Notes under the pieces: model-generated | What the model saw: the letters and a program-made list of their open reading frames with translations, nothing else | Told to the model about the DNA's origin: nothing | The model's database searches: none | Shown: piece after piece, positions 1-7,312 of the stretch | Position numbering within the stretch: position 1 is the stretch's first letter | Layout of the letters: every line of letters begins with the position of its first letter | Made by a program: the position numbers and the translations under genes | Source: a virus | Length of the DNA: 44,291 bases | Virus record (IMG/VR): IMGVR_UViG_3300028558_000043 | Location: 1-44,291 of that record | Strand: one strand, 5' to 3'

Positions 1-1
1 A

Positions 2-70
2 GGGTTTTGTTACGATGAAGTTGATGCGTATGTCGTCGCGATGGCAGGGTTGAAAGAATATTGTTGTTAA
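2..70 (+). CDS. 3' end of an unidentified gene
   Basis: The frame starting at base 2 is open from the window edge to a TAA at 68-70 and encodes 22 C-terminal residues ending in KEYCC. The next plus-strand gene begins 49 bases later. Too little is visible to assign a family. The frame is probably real because it is open up to a plausible intergenic region, but this is inference. Confidence 0.45.
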   Translation, partial: GFCYDEVDAYVVAMAGLKEYCC

Positions 71-90
71 AAATTGTATACAACTAATTC

Positions 91-112
91 TCTCCTATTT
101 ATCAATAGGAGA
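91..112 (+). promoter_or_regulatory. Hairpin enclosing the Shine-Dalgarno of the next gene
   Basis: Bases 91-99 and 104-112 are perfect 9-bp inverted repeats with a TATC loop. The downstream arm contains the AGGAG ribosome binding site of the gene that starts at 120. Folded RNA would hide that site. In T4, similar hairpins block translation of late genes from early read-through transcripts; whether that happens here is inference. Confidence 0.65.
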
Positions 113-119
113 ACTTTTC

Positions 120-437
120 ATGGAAAATATCGAACTCCAAAGCTTTTATTACACTGATGTTACAATCATAAATGTTGTCTGGCGAGTTCAAAAACAATGT
201 TCTGCATGTGTTGTCAACGTTGCAGTTGGTGAAAAGAAAAAAACTATTGTTGACTTGCGAAAAGATGAAACAAAGTTTGTCACGCTAATTCACAACGAAT
301 TTGGGACAAACTGCTACTATATCGACGAAGTAAAACAACGTGAAGACGAAAAATATGTTCCTGTCGTAGAGAAAGTCGACGACATAGAAATGACAGCAAG
401 AAACATCGTGAAGTTTTTAGATTGTTTTCAATTCTGA
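120..437 (+). CDS. Hypothetical small phage protein (105 aa)
   Basis: An acidic 105-residue protein with no signal peptide or membrane segment and no family I recognise. It has a CxxC pair (QCSAC, about residues 27-30). The start is supported by AGGAG 8 bases before the ATG, inside the hairpin at 91-112. The gene is convergent with the minus-strand nuclease gene and the two reading frames overlap by 21 bases at their 3' ends, so no terminator separates them. Because the binding site is hidden in a stem, expression is probably controlled at translation. Confidence 0.75.
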   Translation: MENIELQSFYYTDVTIINVVWRVQKQCSACVVNVAVGEKKKTIVDLRKDETKFVTLIHNEFGTNCYYIDEVKQREDEKYVPVVEKVDDIEMTARNIVKFLDCFQF

Positions 438-836
438 CGCTTCTTTTTGTGACAGTTCATAATCCTTTAGCTCTATTTCAGTAATGATCCTGAGTGTCAC
501 GTCATTACACGAACACCAACCTTTAGCGGCAGCGAGCTTTTTTTGCACCGTCTTTTGAACCAATTTTCGTCGTGGTTTTATTTCAACGAGAACACGTGAA
601 CCATCGACATACGTAATGAAAAAGTCGGGAAAGTATCGTCGTACCTTTTTCGTAGTCTTGTTCGACACGTAAGGAATGACGATACTTTCGTAGCTGTACG
701 ATTTTACGGTGGGATCATTATCGAGCAAACACGCGTATGTTTTTTCCCATCCCGAGCGGTAGACACACTTGCTCGTCAGTTTATCGCTTAAATGAATTCC
801 GGTGTGATATCGCTTCTTACGACGTCTGCGAGACAC
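417..836 (-). CDS. Head-completion nuclease, T4 gp4-like (TnsA-type endonuclease fold)
   Basis: The 139-aa protein has a basic N-terminus, then YRSGWE (E31), RYFPDF (D71) and VEIKP (E85, K87). This is the E/D/ExK layout of a PD-(D/E)XK nuclease of the TnsA type. The 'YRS.WE..' and 'RYFPDF' blocks match, as I recall them, the gp4 head-completion proteins of T4-like and cyanophage myoviruses, and the length (T4 gp4 is about 150 aa) agrees. Family role: a late assembly step that makes filled heads competent for tail joining. The start is GTG, directly after the TGA of the upstream lipoprotein gene, so translation is probably coupled. It is the last minus-strand gene before a convergent plus gene. 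Confidence 0.75.
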   Translation of the reverse strand: MSRRRRKKRYHTGIHLSDKLTSKCVYRSGWEKTYACLLDNDPTVKSYSYESIVIPYVSNKTTKKVRRYFPDFFITYVDGSRVLVEIKPRRKLVQKTVQKKLAAAKGWCSCNDVTLRIITEIELKDYELSQKEASELKTI

Positions 837-1325
837 TCACTTCACCATTGAACGAAGCTGATCTGACCCTGTGAGGGCATTGTCATAGCCAGGCACCCCA
901 AGATTTTGTGCATGACTATTTTGCGTAGCTTTTGCTTTTCCTGACGCAGCTTTTGCTTCAGCAATTATATTCATTACTTCAACGATTGCAAGCGACTCCG
1001 CTTTCAACGCAGTGTTCAAGTCGATAGTTACAGTAACACCGCTCGCAAGAGAAGCCTTTACTTTGTCAAGAGCGTCAAGAGCGTCAGACGCCTTTTGCAC
1101 CGCAGCATAGTATTTTGTAGTCAAATCTTGAACTTTGTCAGGATGTGAAACAGTCAACACCGGGACAACAAAAAGCCACGCCGTGGCAGCATTTTGTAAT
1201 GTTGTTCGAGCGATTGTTTCGGCATTTGTTACAACTGATACAGGTGATTGTGGTTGAAATAACCCACATGACGTAATTGACGACATTGCAAGAATCATTG
1301 TTAATAACATTGACGTGATTTTCAT
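837..1325 (-). CDS. Putative phage lipoprotein (162 aa)
   Basis: A basic N-terminus (MKI), a hydrophobic stretch and a lipobox ITSC (Cys20) followed by Gly form a class II lipoprotein signal. The mature part is Ala/Lys rich, predicted mostly helical, with no recognised domain. The start is well supported by TTTAGGAG 7 bases before the ATG. It ends immediately before the gp4-like gene. Being membrane-anchored it could act in lysis (a spanin-like outer-membrane part) or superinfection exclusion, but no partner gene is visible, so this is only a possibility. Confidence 0.75.
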   Translation of the reverse strand: MKITSMLLTMILAMSSITSCGLFQPQSPVSVVTNAETIARTTLQNAATAWLFVVPVLTVSHPDKVQDLTTKYYAAVQKASDALDALDKVKASLASGVTVTIDLNTALKAESLAIVEVMNIIAEAKAASGKAKATQNSHAQNLGVPGYDNALTGSDQLRSMVK

Positions 1326-1346
1326 TTTATATCTCCTAAAGAATAT

Positions 1347-2060
1347 CTATTCATCAACATATTTCCAATAATATCCACATGCATATTTTCTTCTTCCTGT
1401 ACATACATCGACTATGTGTCCGTTACCTACTTTTAATATTGCTTCAGCAATTGTTTCATATCGTGCAATGAATACATTGTCTTTCGTATATTGCTCAACT
1501 GCATGTGCCCTACCATTGTTTTTACCCGAACGTTTTAATTTTACTTCGGGTGTGTTAAAAGATTTACGTAAATTTTCTCGATGTTCTATTGTTTTCTTTT
1601 TTCCAATTAATGCATCACTATCTTTTTTACGATGTTCTGCACTCTTTTTTCCAGTATTCATTTTTGCCGCAGCACTCATTCGAGCTTTACCTTCGGGTGT
1701 ATTACATTTTTCACGTAATTCGCGACGTTGTTCTTCATTCCATTTATAACCTGATATTCCTTCACCACCTAACGTCTGATTACATGCATAATGAGTTTTT
1801 TCAGGATCATGAATAAATGTATGAAGTTCTCGTATCAAAGTCTTTTCAACTTCAAAAGCTTCGCTTTCGTCGTCAGTCTCAAATCCAACAACACGTTTCC
1901 ATTCGTATTTCTTTGCGTAACTTTGATGTTGTTTATTACGCTCTTTTCCGTTAACGCGTGTTTGATTTCCTTTTCCAACGTATCCACGAATGAATTCACC
2001 GTCTTTTTCAATGAAGTCAACGTAGACGCAAAATTTTTTCATAAGTTTTATATTAATCAT
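1347..2060 (-). CDS. GIY-YIG homing endonuclease with NUMOD motifs
   Basis: The N-terminal ~110 residues carry a GIY-YIG-type core: a VYVDF strand, then RGYVGKG with the downstream Arg, and a conserved Glu in the EVEKTLIRELH helix. Two short NUMOD3-like helical repeats follow (NTPEGKARMSAA and NTPEVKLKRSG contexts). A C-terminal NUMOD1/IENR1-like DNA-binding helix follows (about residues 188-234, ending GYYWKY). The start overlaps the stop of the upstream gene by 4 bases; Met7 is an alternative start. It is free-standing between two intact late genes, with no sign of an intron. Expected role: cuts homologous phage genomes lacking the gene so it is copied in. Confidence 0.88.
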   Translation of the reverse strand: MINIKLMKKFCVYVDFIEKDGEFIRGYVGKGNQTRVNGKERNKQHQSYAKKYEWKRVVGFETDDESEAFEVEKTLIRELHTFIHDPEKTHYACNQTLGGEGISGYKWNEEQRRELREKCNTPEGKARMSAAAKMNTGKKSAEHRKKDSDALIGKKKTIEHRENLRKSFNTPEVKLKRSGKNNGRAHAVEQYTKDNVFIARYETIAEAILKVGNGHIVDVCTGRRKYACGYYWKYVDE

Positions 2061-2527
2061 GACATCTCAAACTTATGAACTTTAAATTCAATGGTTGTCA
2101 CAAAGTTATCACGTTTTTCATAGTCTAAATCTGTGAACGATATCTTTATTGGTTCAGCAACTAATATCCATGAAGAACAAATATTTCCACATGCATCTAA
2201 AAACTGCAATTCAACATCGATATTTTCACCAATCATTGACAAAAACTTTTTATTGTGTTCATAACCGTTCAATGAATTGTGAAATTCAATAAACATATGA
2301 GAAAATCCAGTTGATATTACCGTTGGTAATACAACTTTTTTCGCCATGAACGCATCAACGTATTTTGTCAATAACACCCATCTATGAGTTGTACGTGACT
2401 CAATTATTTTTGATTTCAATTTATTACGCACATGTTCAGAAACTGTCACATGCATTAGTTCAGCAGCTCTTTTCACATCATCATATAATTCATCAGGAAC
2501 TTTTAGTGTCAATGTCTTCATAGACAT
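2057..2527 (-). CDS. Ribbon-helix-helix domain joined to a tail-tube-like domain
   Basis: Residues 3-42 (TLTLKVPDELYDDVKRAAEL onward) look like a ribbon-helix-helix DNA-binding domain. The C-terminal part (about 95-156) has 'VELQFLDACGN...SWIL...ISFTDLDY...TIEFKV', the pattern I associate with the T4 gp19/gp54 tail-tube and tube-initiator family. Each half alone would be unsurprising; together they are unusual. The gene lies inside the late virion block, directly upstream of a homing endonuclease whose start overlaps its stop. The 28 bases before the start form an inverted repeat (2529-2556). No clear Shine-Dalgarno. The tail-tube assignment is by pattern memory only and is the less certain half. 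Confidence 0.6.
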   Translation of the reverse strand: MSMKTLTLKVPDELYDDVKRAAELMHVTVSEHVRNKLKSKIIESRTTHRWVLLTKYVDAFMAKKVVLPTVISTGFSHMFIEFHNSLNGYEHNKKFLSMIGENIDVELQFLDACGNICSSWILVAEPIKISFTDLDYEKRDNFVTTIEFKVHKFEMS

Positions 2528-2528
2528 A

Positions 2529-2556
2529 AGTATTACAAAAACAAAAACGTAATACT
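2529..2556. repeat. Inverted repeat just before the gene starting at 2527
   Basis: AGTATTAC (2529-2536) and GTAATACT (2549-2556) are perfect 8-bp arms around an A/C-only 12-base loop. On the minus-strand transcript the hairpin sits between the stop of the 834-aa virion gene and the start at 2527. There is no T-tract after it, so a processing or translation-control element is more likely than a terminator. Confidence 0.45.
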
Positions 2557-5059
2557 AAAAATCAATCTTGGTGCGAACGCAGAGACGGTCTGACGCACGC
2601 TTGATTATTGGCTGAGCAAACGCAGTCTTTGCGACGACGTTCATGTTGTCATCGTGAAAATTAATTCCCGATAGTTGCACGAACGTGTCGTCCCACTCAT
2701 TTGCCATTAGACTTGGTGGGATGTTTAAATAAGTCGGATTGCTCGACGAATTTATCTGACCTGCCTGTGCAAACACGTCAATCTTCATGACGTGCACATT
2801 GTGCATTCCTCGTAAATCAATCGTGTACTTTTCTTTTCCAAAGAAGTTTAATGAAGGATTTTTGATCACTGCCAATCCCTCGTTATAGTACAAGTTTCCA
2901 CATGAGTTCCATGTGGCCTGCTTCGTCAAACAGTCTGCACGGTACAAGTTTCCGTACCCGTCGTCGCGAAGGATTATTGAGATTGCACCTGCAGAACCTG
3001 AAAGATTATCGTCTTTTACATAAAAACTTTGCGGCTTGATCGAGTCACCGTAAAATATGTTGCTTATGCTAAAAAACGTAACTTGATTTGAAGATGGATC
3101 GCGGGTGCGTTGATATATTGTCAGAGGCGCGCCACCCTGAATGCCCGGTTCAAACTCGTTGTTTGCAATCGCAGCATTGACGCTTCTCGCATAGTTCGTG
3201 TATGCTGGACCCATTGCACCTGCAGGTTTTTCAGGCGAAAACCCAATCGCATCGTTAGAAAATGCATACGCAGTCGTGTCTTCAATGTTTCCTTGATCGA
3301 AGTCACTGCCAAACAACAATGACGCAGTCGTGACAAGGTTGTCTAAGTTCACCATCGTGAAGTCAGTCTGTCCCAAGTCATCGACAAACTTGTTATACGT
3401 CTTGCTCTCGCTCATCAACAGCTCAAACCCTGGAACAAAGTTTCCATCATCACATGGCATTATGAACGTGTTCCTGCGTACAACAAAGGGTTGAGCATAT
3501 AAGAAATCATTTGCAAACAATGCGTCAGTCGTCGTAGCTATTGCTGTGCCTGTCATGTGATGAAGCAAGGGATCTAAATCGCTTGCAAAATCATGAACGT
3601 AATTTTCAATGTTCATGTAGTGCCCATCCACGCCAAATGACATTGCAACGTTGAAAGGATCAATAGTCGTGCCGTCGACTTCAAAGAACGGTGTCTGTAA
3701 TATTCCACCATGATCACCCACGAACACACGCATTGGCGACGTTGGCCTGAAAAACGGTGGAACGTACAACATGAACGACTTGTCGAGCGACGTGGGTGGC
3801 TTTGACGCAGAAAATGCGATGTCAGTGTCAGACATGTACCGCCTGCGCATTGACAAATCGTGAAGTTCCGCATTCAACGGGTGATTAAAAGTGTAATCTA
3901 CAGGCGCTTCGTGTTCGCCACCGTCGTTGACTAAAATTTGTAACCCGTCACGAGTGGCAGGATTAGTCGCAAAGAATAAACTTGCTGCCGCATCACCAAA
4001 ACCAACACCTTCAAAGTAATTTCCAATGCACAACACATCAGGTTCTGGGATCATTAGTTTTGGCGTTATAGTCCCACTTGGAACACAAAAAGTTCCTCTA
4101 TCAACCGCGTCTATGTTGAATGATCCTGTGCCACCATAAAAGTTATTTGTTCCCCACCTAACAACGACATGGTGCCAGTTGTTATACAACAGGCTGTTAT
4201 CGTCAGACAAAAACACCAAGTCTTGTGGATAATTTCCAGGCTTTGCCAACGATGGCGGCACGTCTGCACTGTGACTTAGTTGTAACTGAAGCCTAAACGC
4301 TGCGGCTTTCCCATTTTCGTCTCGTAACGAACCTGAAATCAAAGACAACGCGTACGTAGACGAAAGGTGAAGTATTGTGCCTGCATGAAAATCAACGTCA
4401 GCAACTGATTGTTTGTAACGTGGATTGACATAAAAATCAAAACTGAACGACCCTGACGGCGTGTACGTGCCGCTGACGTATCCCTCGTGAAACTCTGAGT
4501 GTTCAGTGTCAACGTTCGGGTAAATTAACACGCTCGACGTTGGAACTGTCGAGGCGGTGAAAAAATTCAACGTGTTGTAATTTGTAAAGCCCCAGTGCGC
4601 AGTCGGGTACGTCGTGTTGTAGTAATTGTTTAGTAAGTTCTTGACAATTAGCTTGCTAACGCTGTCTTGCGAGTACACAACTCCCGGCGTGAACCTGACA
4701 ACGTCAAGCACCTTACTGTTTCTCGCAGAAGTTATCTGTGCGGTCACTGCATTCAAGTACTGATCAAGCGTCTGCGTGAACAACTTTGCAATGTCATGTG
4801 CGAGGTAACTTCCAGAATTTAAAACAGCACCTTGTCCTATATGAACTGTTGAGTTGTACAGTGACGTCAAGTCTGCATCGTCATGCGTCAAGTCAACGTA
4901 TGCGCTCGACGGAGCAAAATCTTTTAACATGTGCGTCTGTCGTGGAAACAGCTGCACAAATCCAGAAGTTCCAATTGAACTCGAGACGTAGTGCCTGATC
5001 GGGTTTGTCTGAACAGATACTACCTCGATGTCCTGTGGCGAGATGCGTTGAAGCGACAT
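2555..5059 (-). CDS. Large virion structural protein with concanavalin A/LamG-like domain
   Basis: An 834-residue protein. Residues ~200-390 look like a concanavalin A-like (LamG/laminin-G) lectin fold: FSFDFYVNP near 205, a sequence of beta strands, and the hallmark NNWHHVVVRWG at 293-303. The rest is rich in Asn, Thr and aromatic residues, typical of baseplate or fibre-associated proteins. No signal peptide. It is the first gene after a promoter-like element (5065-5085) whose TATAAT box is only 5 bases from the ATG, and there is no Shine-Dalgarno, so the mRNA may be leaderless. The lectin domain suggests contact with host glycans, but that is inference from the fold. Confidence 0.75.
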   Translation of the reverse strand: MSLQRISPQDIEVVSVQTNPIRHYVSSSIGTSGFVQLFPRQTHMLKDFAPSSAYVDLTHDDADLTSLYNSTVHIGQGAVLNSGSYLAHDIAKLFTQTLDQYLNAVTAQITSARNSKVLDVVRFTPGVVYSQDSVSKLIVKNLLNNYYNTTYPTAHWGFTNYNTLNFFTASTVPTSSVLIYPNVDTEHSEFHEGYVSGTYTPSGSFSFDFYVNPRYKQSVADVDFHAGTILHLSSTYALSLISGSLRDENGKAAAFRLQLQLSHSADVPPSLAKPGNYPQDLVFLSDDNSLLYNNWHHVVVRWGTNNFYGGTGSFNIDAVDRGTFCVPSGTITPKLMIPEPDVLCIGNYFEGVGFGDAAASLFFATNPATRDGLQILVNDGGEHEAPVDYTFNHPLNAELHDLSMRRRYMSDTDIAFSASKPPTSLDKSFMLYVPPFFRPTSPMRVFVGDHGGILQTPFFEVDGTTIDPFNVAMSFGVDGHYMNIENYVHDFASDLDPLLHHMTGTAIATTTDALFANDFLYAQPFVVRRNTFIMPCDDGNFVPGFELLMSESKTYNKFVDDLGQTDFTMVNLDNLVTTASLLFGSDFDQGNIEDTTAYAFSNDAIGFSPEKPAGAMGPAYTNYARSVNAAIANNEFEPGIQGGAPLTIYQRTRDPSSNQVTFFSISNIFYGDSIKPQSFYVKDDNLSGSAGAISIILRDDGYGNLYRADCLTKQATWNSCGNLYYNEGLAVIKNPSLNFFGKEKYTIDLRGMHNVHVMKIDVFAQAGQINSSSNPTYLNIPPSLMANEWDDTFVQLSGINFHDDNMNVVAKTAFAQPIIKRASDRLCVRTKIDF

Positions 5060-5064
5060 TAGTG

Positions 5065-5085
5065 ATTATAAGTAAGTCGTGACGT
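5065..5085 (-). promoter_or_regulatory. Putative late promoter for the 834-aa virion gene
   Basis: On the minus strand the sequence reads ACGTCAC, 5 bases, then ACTTATAAT, with the box ending 5 bases before the ATG. The blocks ACGTCAC and TACTTATAA recur before the gene starting at 20893, and TACTTATAA recurs before the one at 34023. TATAA-type boxes resemble T4 late promoters (TATAAATA). Promoter function is inferred from the recurrence. Confidence 0.5.
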
Positions 5086-5246
5086 CAAAATTTATCTATG
5101 GGTATTGTCACAACATCATGTCTTATATGATGTATTCCACTAACAAAAAGTCCATACTTTGTACGTAAAAAACAAACTGGACGCATATGTGTTAGTATTT
5201 CAGCGTCTTTACACACTAAAAGTGCTGTTGATTTGCTAATTCTCAT
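5085..5246 (-). CDS. Small hypothetical protein (53 aa)
   Basis: An ATG at 5244-5246 opens a 53-codon frame ending in TGA at 5085-5087. The product begins MRISKSTALLV, ends TIPIDKF, and has no recognised motif. Its ATG overlaps by one base the stop of the interrupted zinc-finger gene, which supports it as the next gene of an operon. It lies downstream of the TnpB insertion and may have lost its transcription by read-through from the upstream gene. Confidence 0.55.
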   Translation of the reverse strand: MRISKSTALLVCKDAEILTHMRPVCFLRTKYGLFVSGIHHIRHDVVTIPIDKF

Positions 5247-5335
5247 CACATGACCTCAACATTGAATTTTACGTTAAACGTGTTCTCAATGAGTGGCTTG
5301 ATTTTATCATTGAAACATTTTATGTTCGAATTGAC
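5246..5335 (-). pseudogene. 3' fragment of a zinc-finger gene split by the TnpB element
   Basis: Reading from GTC at 5333-5335 to TGA at 5246-5248 gives 29 residues, containing CFNDKIKPLIE, a sequence typical of the end of small phage zinc-ribbon proteins ('..C..CF..K..P.LE'). Joining base 6617 directly to base 5335 (minus strand) continues the frame of the fragment at 6608-6835 with no shift, giving a 102-aa protein. The fragment now has no start of its own other than one supplied by the element's end. Confidence 0.7.
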
Positions 5336-5342
5336 AAGAATA

Positions 5343-5363
5343 GTCATCCCCTCGTGGGATGAC
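5343..5363 (+). repeat. Left-end hairpin of the TnpB element
   Basis: A perfect 8-bp stem GTCATCCC/GGGATGAC with the 5-base loop CTCGT, 7 bases inside the left boundary. The right end has the same structure. This is the usual subterminal recognition structure of single-strand transposing IS200/IS605 elements. Confidence 0.85.
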
Positions 5364-5430
5364 ATGAATTGTTTTTTTAAAACTAACTATTTTCAAACAT
5401 TTGTTCACTCCTGTTTTAAATTAAGTTCAA

Positions 5431-6495
5431 GTGAAGCGAACTATCAAATTCAAGCTTAAACTCTCAGAGAAAGACAGAAATTCTATCTTTGAGACAATGA
5501 GTGCTTCTGCAGAGGTGTTCAACGACCACGTTGAACACTGTTTCAAGGTTCGCTCTTGGTCAAAGCCGAAGGCTCATGAGGCTCTGTACGGCTACGAGCG
5601 AGCTCTTCACCCAAAATTTCCGTCAGCTTTGCTTCAAGCAACGCGTGACAACGCGTTGGAGAGCGTCAAGGCTTTGAAGTTCAAGTTCAAGCCTCACAAG
5701 ACGTCTTCGACGTCAACGCTAAGATACGACAAGCGAACTTTCACGATGACAAAGAATTCACTGTCACTCGCGACCGTCAACGGTCGCGTCAAATGCGAGC
5801 TAAAGTTTGCAGACTGGTGTTCTGAAGTCATGAGCAAGGGTGTTGCAAAGCTCGTTCAGCTAAAGTTCGAAAAACAAAACAATGAACTTTATGCGAACGT
5901 CGTGTTCGACGTTCCATTTAATGTTACACTGAAACAAGACGGATTAATAGTTGGCATTGACAGAGGACTGACGAACGTAGCTGTCACTTCTGAGGGAATA
6001 TTTTACAGCTCAAAGAAAGTGAGAAAGAACCAAAGAAAACACCTGTTCTTAAGAAGAACGCTCTCTGCAAAAGGCACTCGTTCCACAAGGAGATTGTTGA
6101 GAGCAATCTCAGGAAGAGAAAGGCGGTTCAGCAGAGATTTTAATCACTGTTTAAGCAAAGAATTGGCTACTGATCCAAGTGTCAAAGTCTACGTCTTGGA
6201 AGACTTGACGAACATTCGAAGAGGAAAAAAGAAGGGCAAAAAGTTCAACAAAGCCTTAAGCTCTTGGAGCTTTTGCGAGCTTGAAAACTTCTTGAAATAC
6301 AAGTGCGAAGCACTTGGCGTGCAAGTCGTCAAGGTCGACCCGAGATACACGTCGCAGACGTGCAGTGCCTGTGGGCACTGTCAGAAAGAAAACAGGAGCG
6401 GATCAAACTTCTTTTGCTTGAGCTGTGGTCACAAAGAACATGCAGACTTCAACGCTGCAAAAAACATCCGAGACAAACACGTTGTCGTTTGTTGA
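5431..6495 (+). CDS. tnpB: TnpB RNA-guided endonuclease (IS200/IS605 OrfB)
   Basis: A 354-residue TnpB with an intact split RuvC site: GIDRG (D177), VLEDL (E257) and HADFNAAKNI (D339). A zinc finger lies between the last two motifs (C311, C314, C329, C332). The N-terminus (MKRTIKFKL) is typical of the family, and the protein is slightly shorter than the common ~400 aa. It starts at GTG; an in-frame TAA lies two codons upstream, so no earlier start is possible, and there is no Shine-Dalgarno. The known activity of the family is DNA cleavage guided by an RNA made from the element's right end, at targets next to a short TAM. Here the TAM predicted from the left flank is TTGAC. All catalytic residues are present, so activity is plausible. 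Confidence 0.93.
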   Translation: MKRTIKFKLKLSEKDRNSIFETMSASAEVFNDHVEHCFKVRSWSKPKAHEALYGYERALHPKFPSALLQATRDNALESVKALKFKFKPHKTSSTSTLRYDKRTFTMTKNSLSLATVNGRVKCELKFADWCSEVMSKGVAKLVQLKFEKQNNELYANVVFDVPFNVTLKQDGLIVGIDRGLTNVAVTSEGIFYSSKKVRKNQRKHLFLRRTLSAKGTRSTRRLLRAISGRERRFSRDFNHCLSKELATDPSVKVYVLEDLTNIRRGKKKGKKFNKALSSWSFCELENFLKYKCEALGVQVVKVDPRYTSQTCSACGHCQKENRSGSNFFCLSCGHKEHADFNAAKNIRDKHVVVC

Positions 6496-6636
6496 GGCAG
6501 GGCACAGTCAATTGCCCAAACGTCACGCGATCAAACGCGTGTCGACGGTCGAAGCGTGGGTGATGCCACCCACGGGTTCGTGCCAAGGTTATCCCCTCGT
6601 GGGATGACTATTTGACGCAACAGTTCAATCCAGTGA
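6496..6636 (+). ncRNA. Predicted omegaRNA (reRNA) scaffold and guide of TnpB
   Basis: Downstream of tnpB lie a hairpin GTGGGT/ACCCAC (6556-6561/6568-6573) and the right-end hairpin (6588-6608), ending at TTGAC (6612-6616). In characterised TnpB systems the guide RNA overlaps the 3' end of tnpB and runs through the right end, and the first 16-20 flank bases act as guide. That would be GCAACAGTTCAATCCAGTGA (6617-6636). The 5' boundary is unknown and may lie within tnpB. The guide matches the uninterrupted target gene by construction. Confidence 0.6.
6588..6608 (+). repeat. Right-end hairpin of the TnpB element
   Basis: The stem GTTATCCC/GGGATGAC with loop CTCGT differs from the left-end hairpin at one base, which leaves a G:U pair in RNA. 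It lies 8 bases inside the right boundary. No T-tract follows, which argues against a terminator. Confidence 0.85.
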
Positions 6637-6835
6637 CGTACATGCTACCTTCATCATATTCGTCACAATCTGGATATGTCCAGCTTTCAATGCGAACGTC
6701 TTCTTCACGCGCAACCTTATTCCACTCTCTTGTTCTTGTAGAGTGTTGATCGTGCATTTCTACGCCGCACAAGTCACATGTGTACGAGTGAAATTCTTTG
6801 TCGACTTCAACTTTTTCAATTCGAGTAGTTTTCAT
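6608..6835 (-). pseudogene. 5' part of a zinc-finger gene truncated by the TnpB element
   Basis: Encodes 75 residues with a CDLCG zinc knuckle (C20, C23) and a Tyr/Asp/Glu-rich segment, ending GLNCCVK at a TAG made partly by the element's last bases. Codon 73 (TGC, 6617-6619) joins in frame to the fragment at 5246-5335 to give a 102-aa protein with a second Cys cluster. The truncated product may still be made. A TAAATT box lies 6 bases before the ATG. Small zinc-ribbon proteins of this type are common in phages and of unknown role. Confidence 0.72.
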
Positions 6836-6839
6836 AAAA

Positions 6840-7253
6840 TTAATTTATGCTCCCGACAATATTATGTTCACTTTTCACAACAACCCAACTCAAACGCGCT
6901 GGTGCAAAGAACGGCTGCGTGGCACCGCAGTAAGACGCACGCAACACTTTGTCGTCTGACAACTTGACGTCACAAAACCCTCTCGAATTCATCACTGCTT
7001 CAACGAGCCATTTCGTGCACCACCAAGGTGTATCATACAATCCTGAACCAGTGTCACCACGATGCAACGTGATTGAACCATGAGACTGTTCAGTACGTGA
7101 GCAAGCGCGCATTTCACTATCTGGAATTGTGACATTGTCGCGGTGATACACAACACAACGTGCACGTTGTCGTTCATGAACAGGCTGTGTAATGCGAACG
7201 TATGCTGGCGCGCATGAAAATAGGAGAAAAAGAAACGCACACTTTTTCAACAT
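6840..7253 (-). CDS. Secreted or lipoprotein-like Cys-rich protein (137 aa)
   Basis: The N-terminus MLKKCAFLFLLFSCAP is a signal sequence; LFSC (Cys14) could serve as a lipobox. The mature part has six further Cys residues and a 'GSGLYDTPWWCTKW' segment, suggesting a disulfide-bonded domain outside the cytoplasm. I recognise no family. A TAGAAT box lies exactly 6 bases upstream of the ATG with no Shine-Dalgarno, fitting the leaderless pattern seen elsewhere here. It lies between a virion gene and the interrupted zinc-finger gene. Confidence 0.7.
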   Translation of the reverse strand: MLKKCAFLFLLFSCAPAYVRITQPVHERQRARCVVYHRDNVTIPDSEMRACSRTEQSHGSITLHRGDTGSGLYDTPWWCTKWLVEAVMNSRGFCDVKLSDDKVLRASYCGATQPFFAPARLSWVVVKSEHNIVGSIN

Positions 7254-7312
7254 ACGCGCATTCTACCACATTGCACACAAATTTACTTCGCTTCAATAAT
7301 TATACTCTGATT

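Larger units (their letters stand above)
5336..6616 (+). mobile_element. TnpB-only IS200/IS605-like element (1281 bp)
   Basis: The element is bounded on the left by TTGAC (5331-5335, flank) and ends at TTGAC (6612-6616). Each end carries a near-identical subterminal hairpin: stem GTCATCCC, loop CTCGT (5343-5363), and the same with one G:U pair at 6588-6608. It contains only tnpB; there is no tnpA (HUH transposase), so movement would need a transposase in trans. The ends were set by the flanking-gene argument: removal between the two TTGAC copies restores a continuous minus-strand gene. No target duplication beyond TTGAC is seen, as expected for this family. It lies antisense to the surrounding late genes. 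Confidence 0.82.

Noticed and set aside
5250-5459. 69-aa plus-strand ORF across the left end of the TnpB element
   Set aside because: It spans the insertion boundary and lies opposite the interrupted gene fragment; it would be created by the insertion and has no ribosome binding site.
5343-6608. The two CATCCC/GGGATG hairpins as transcription terminators
   Set aside because: No T-tract follows directly; they are near-identical and sit just inside both element boundaries, so they are IS ends.
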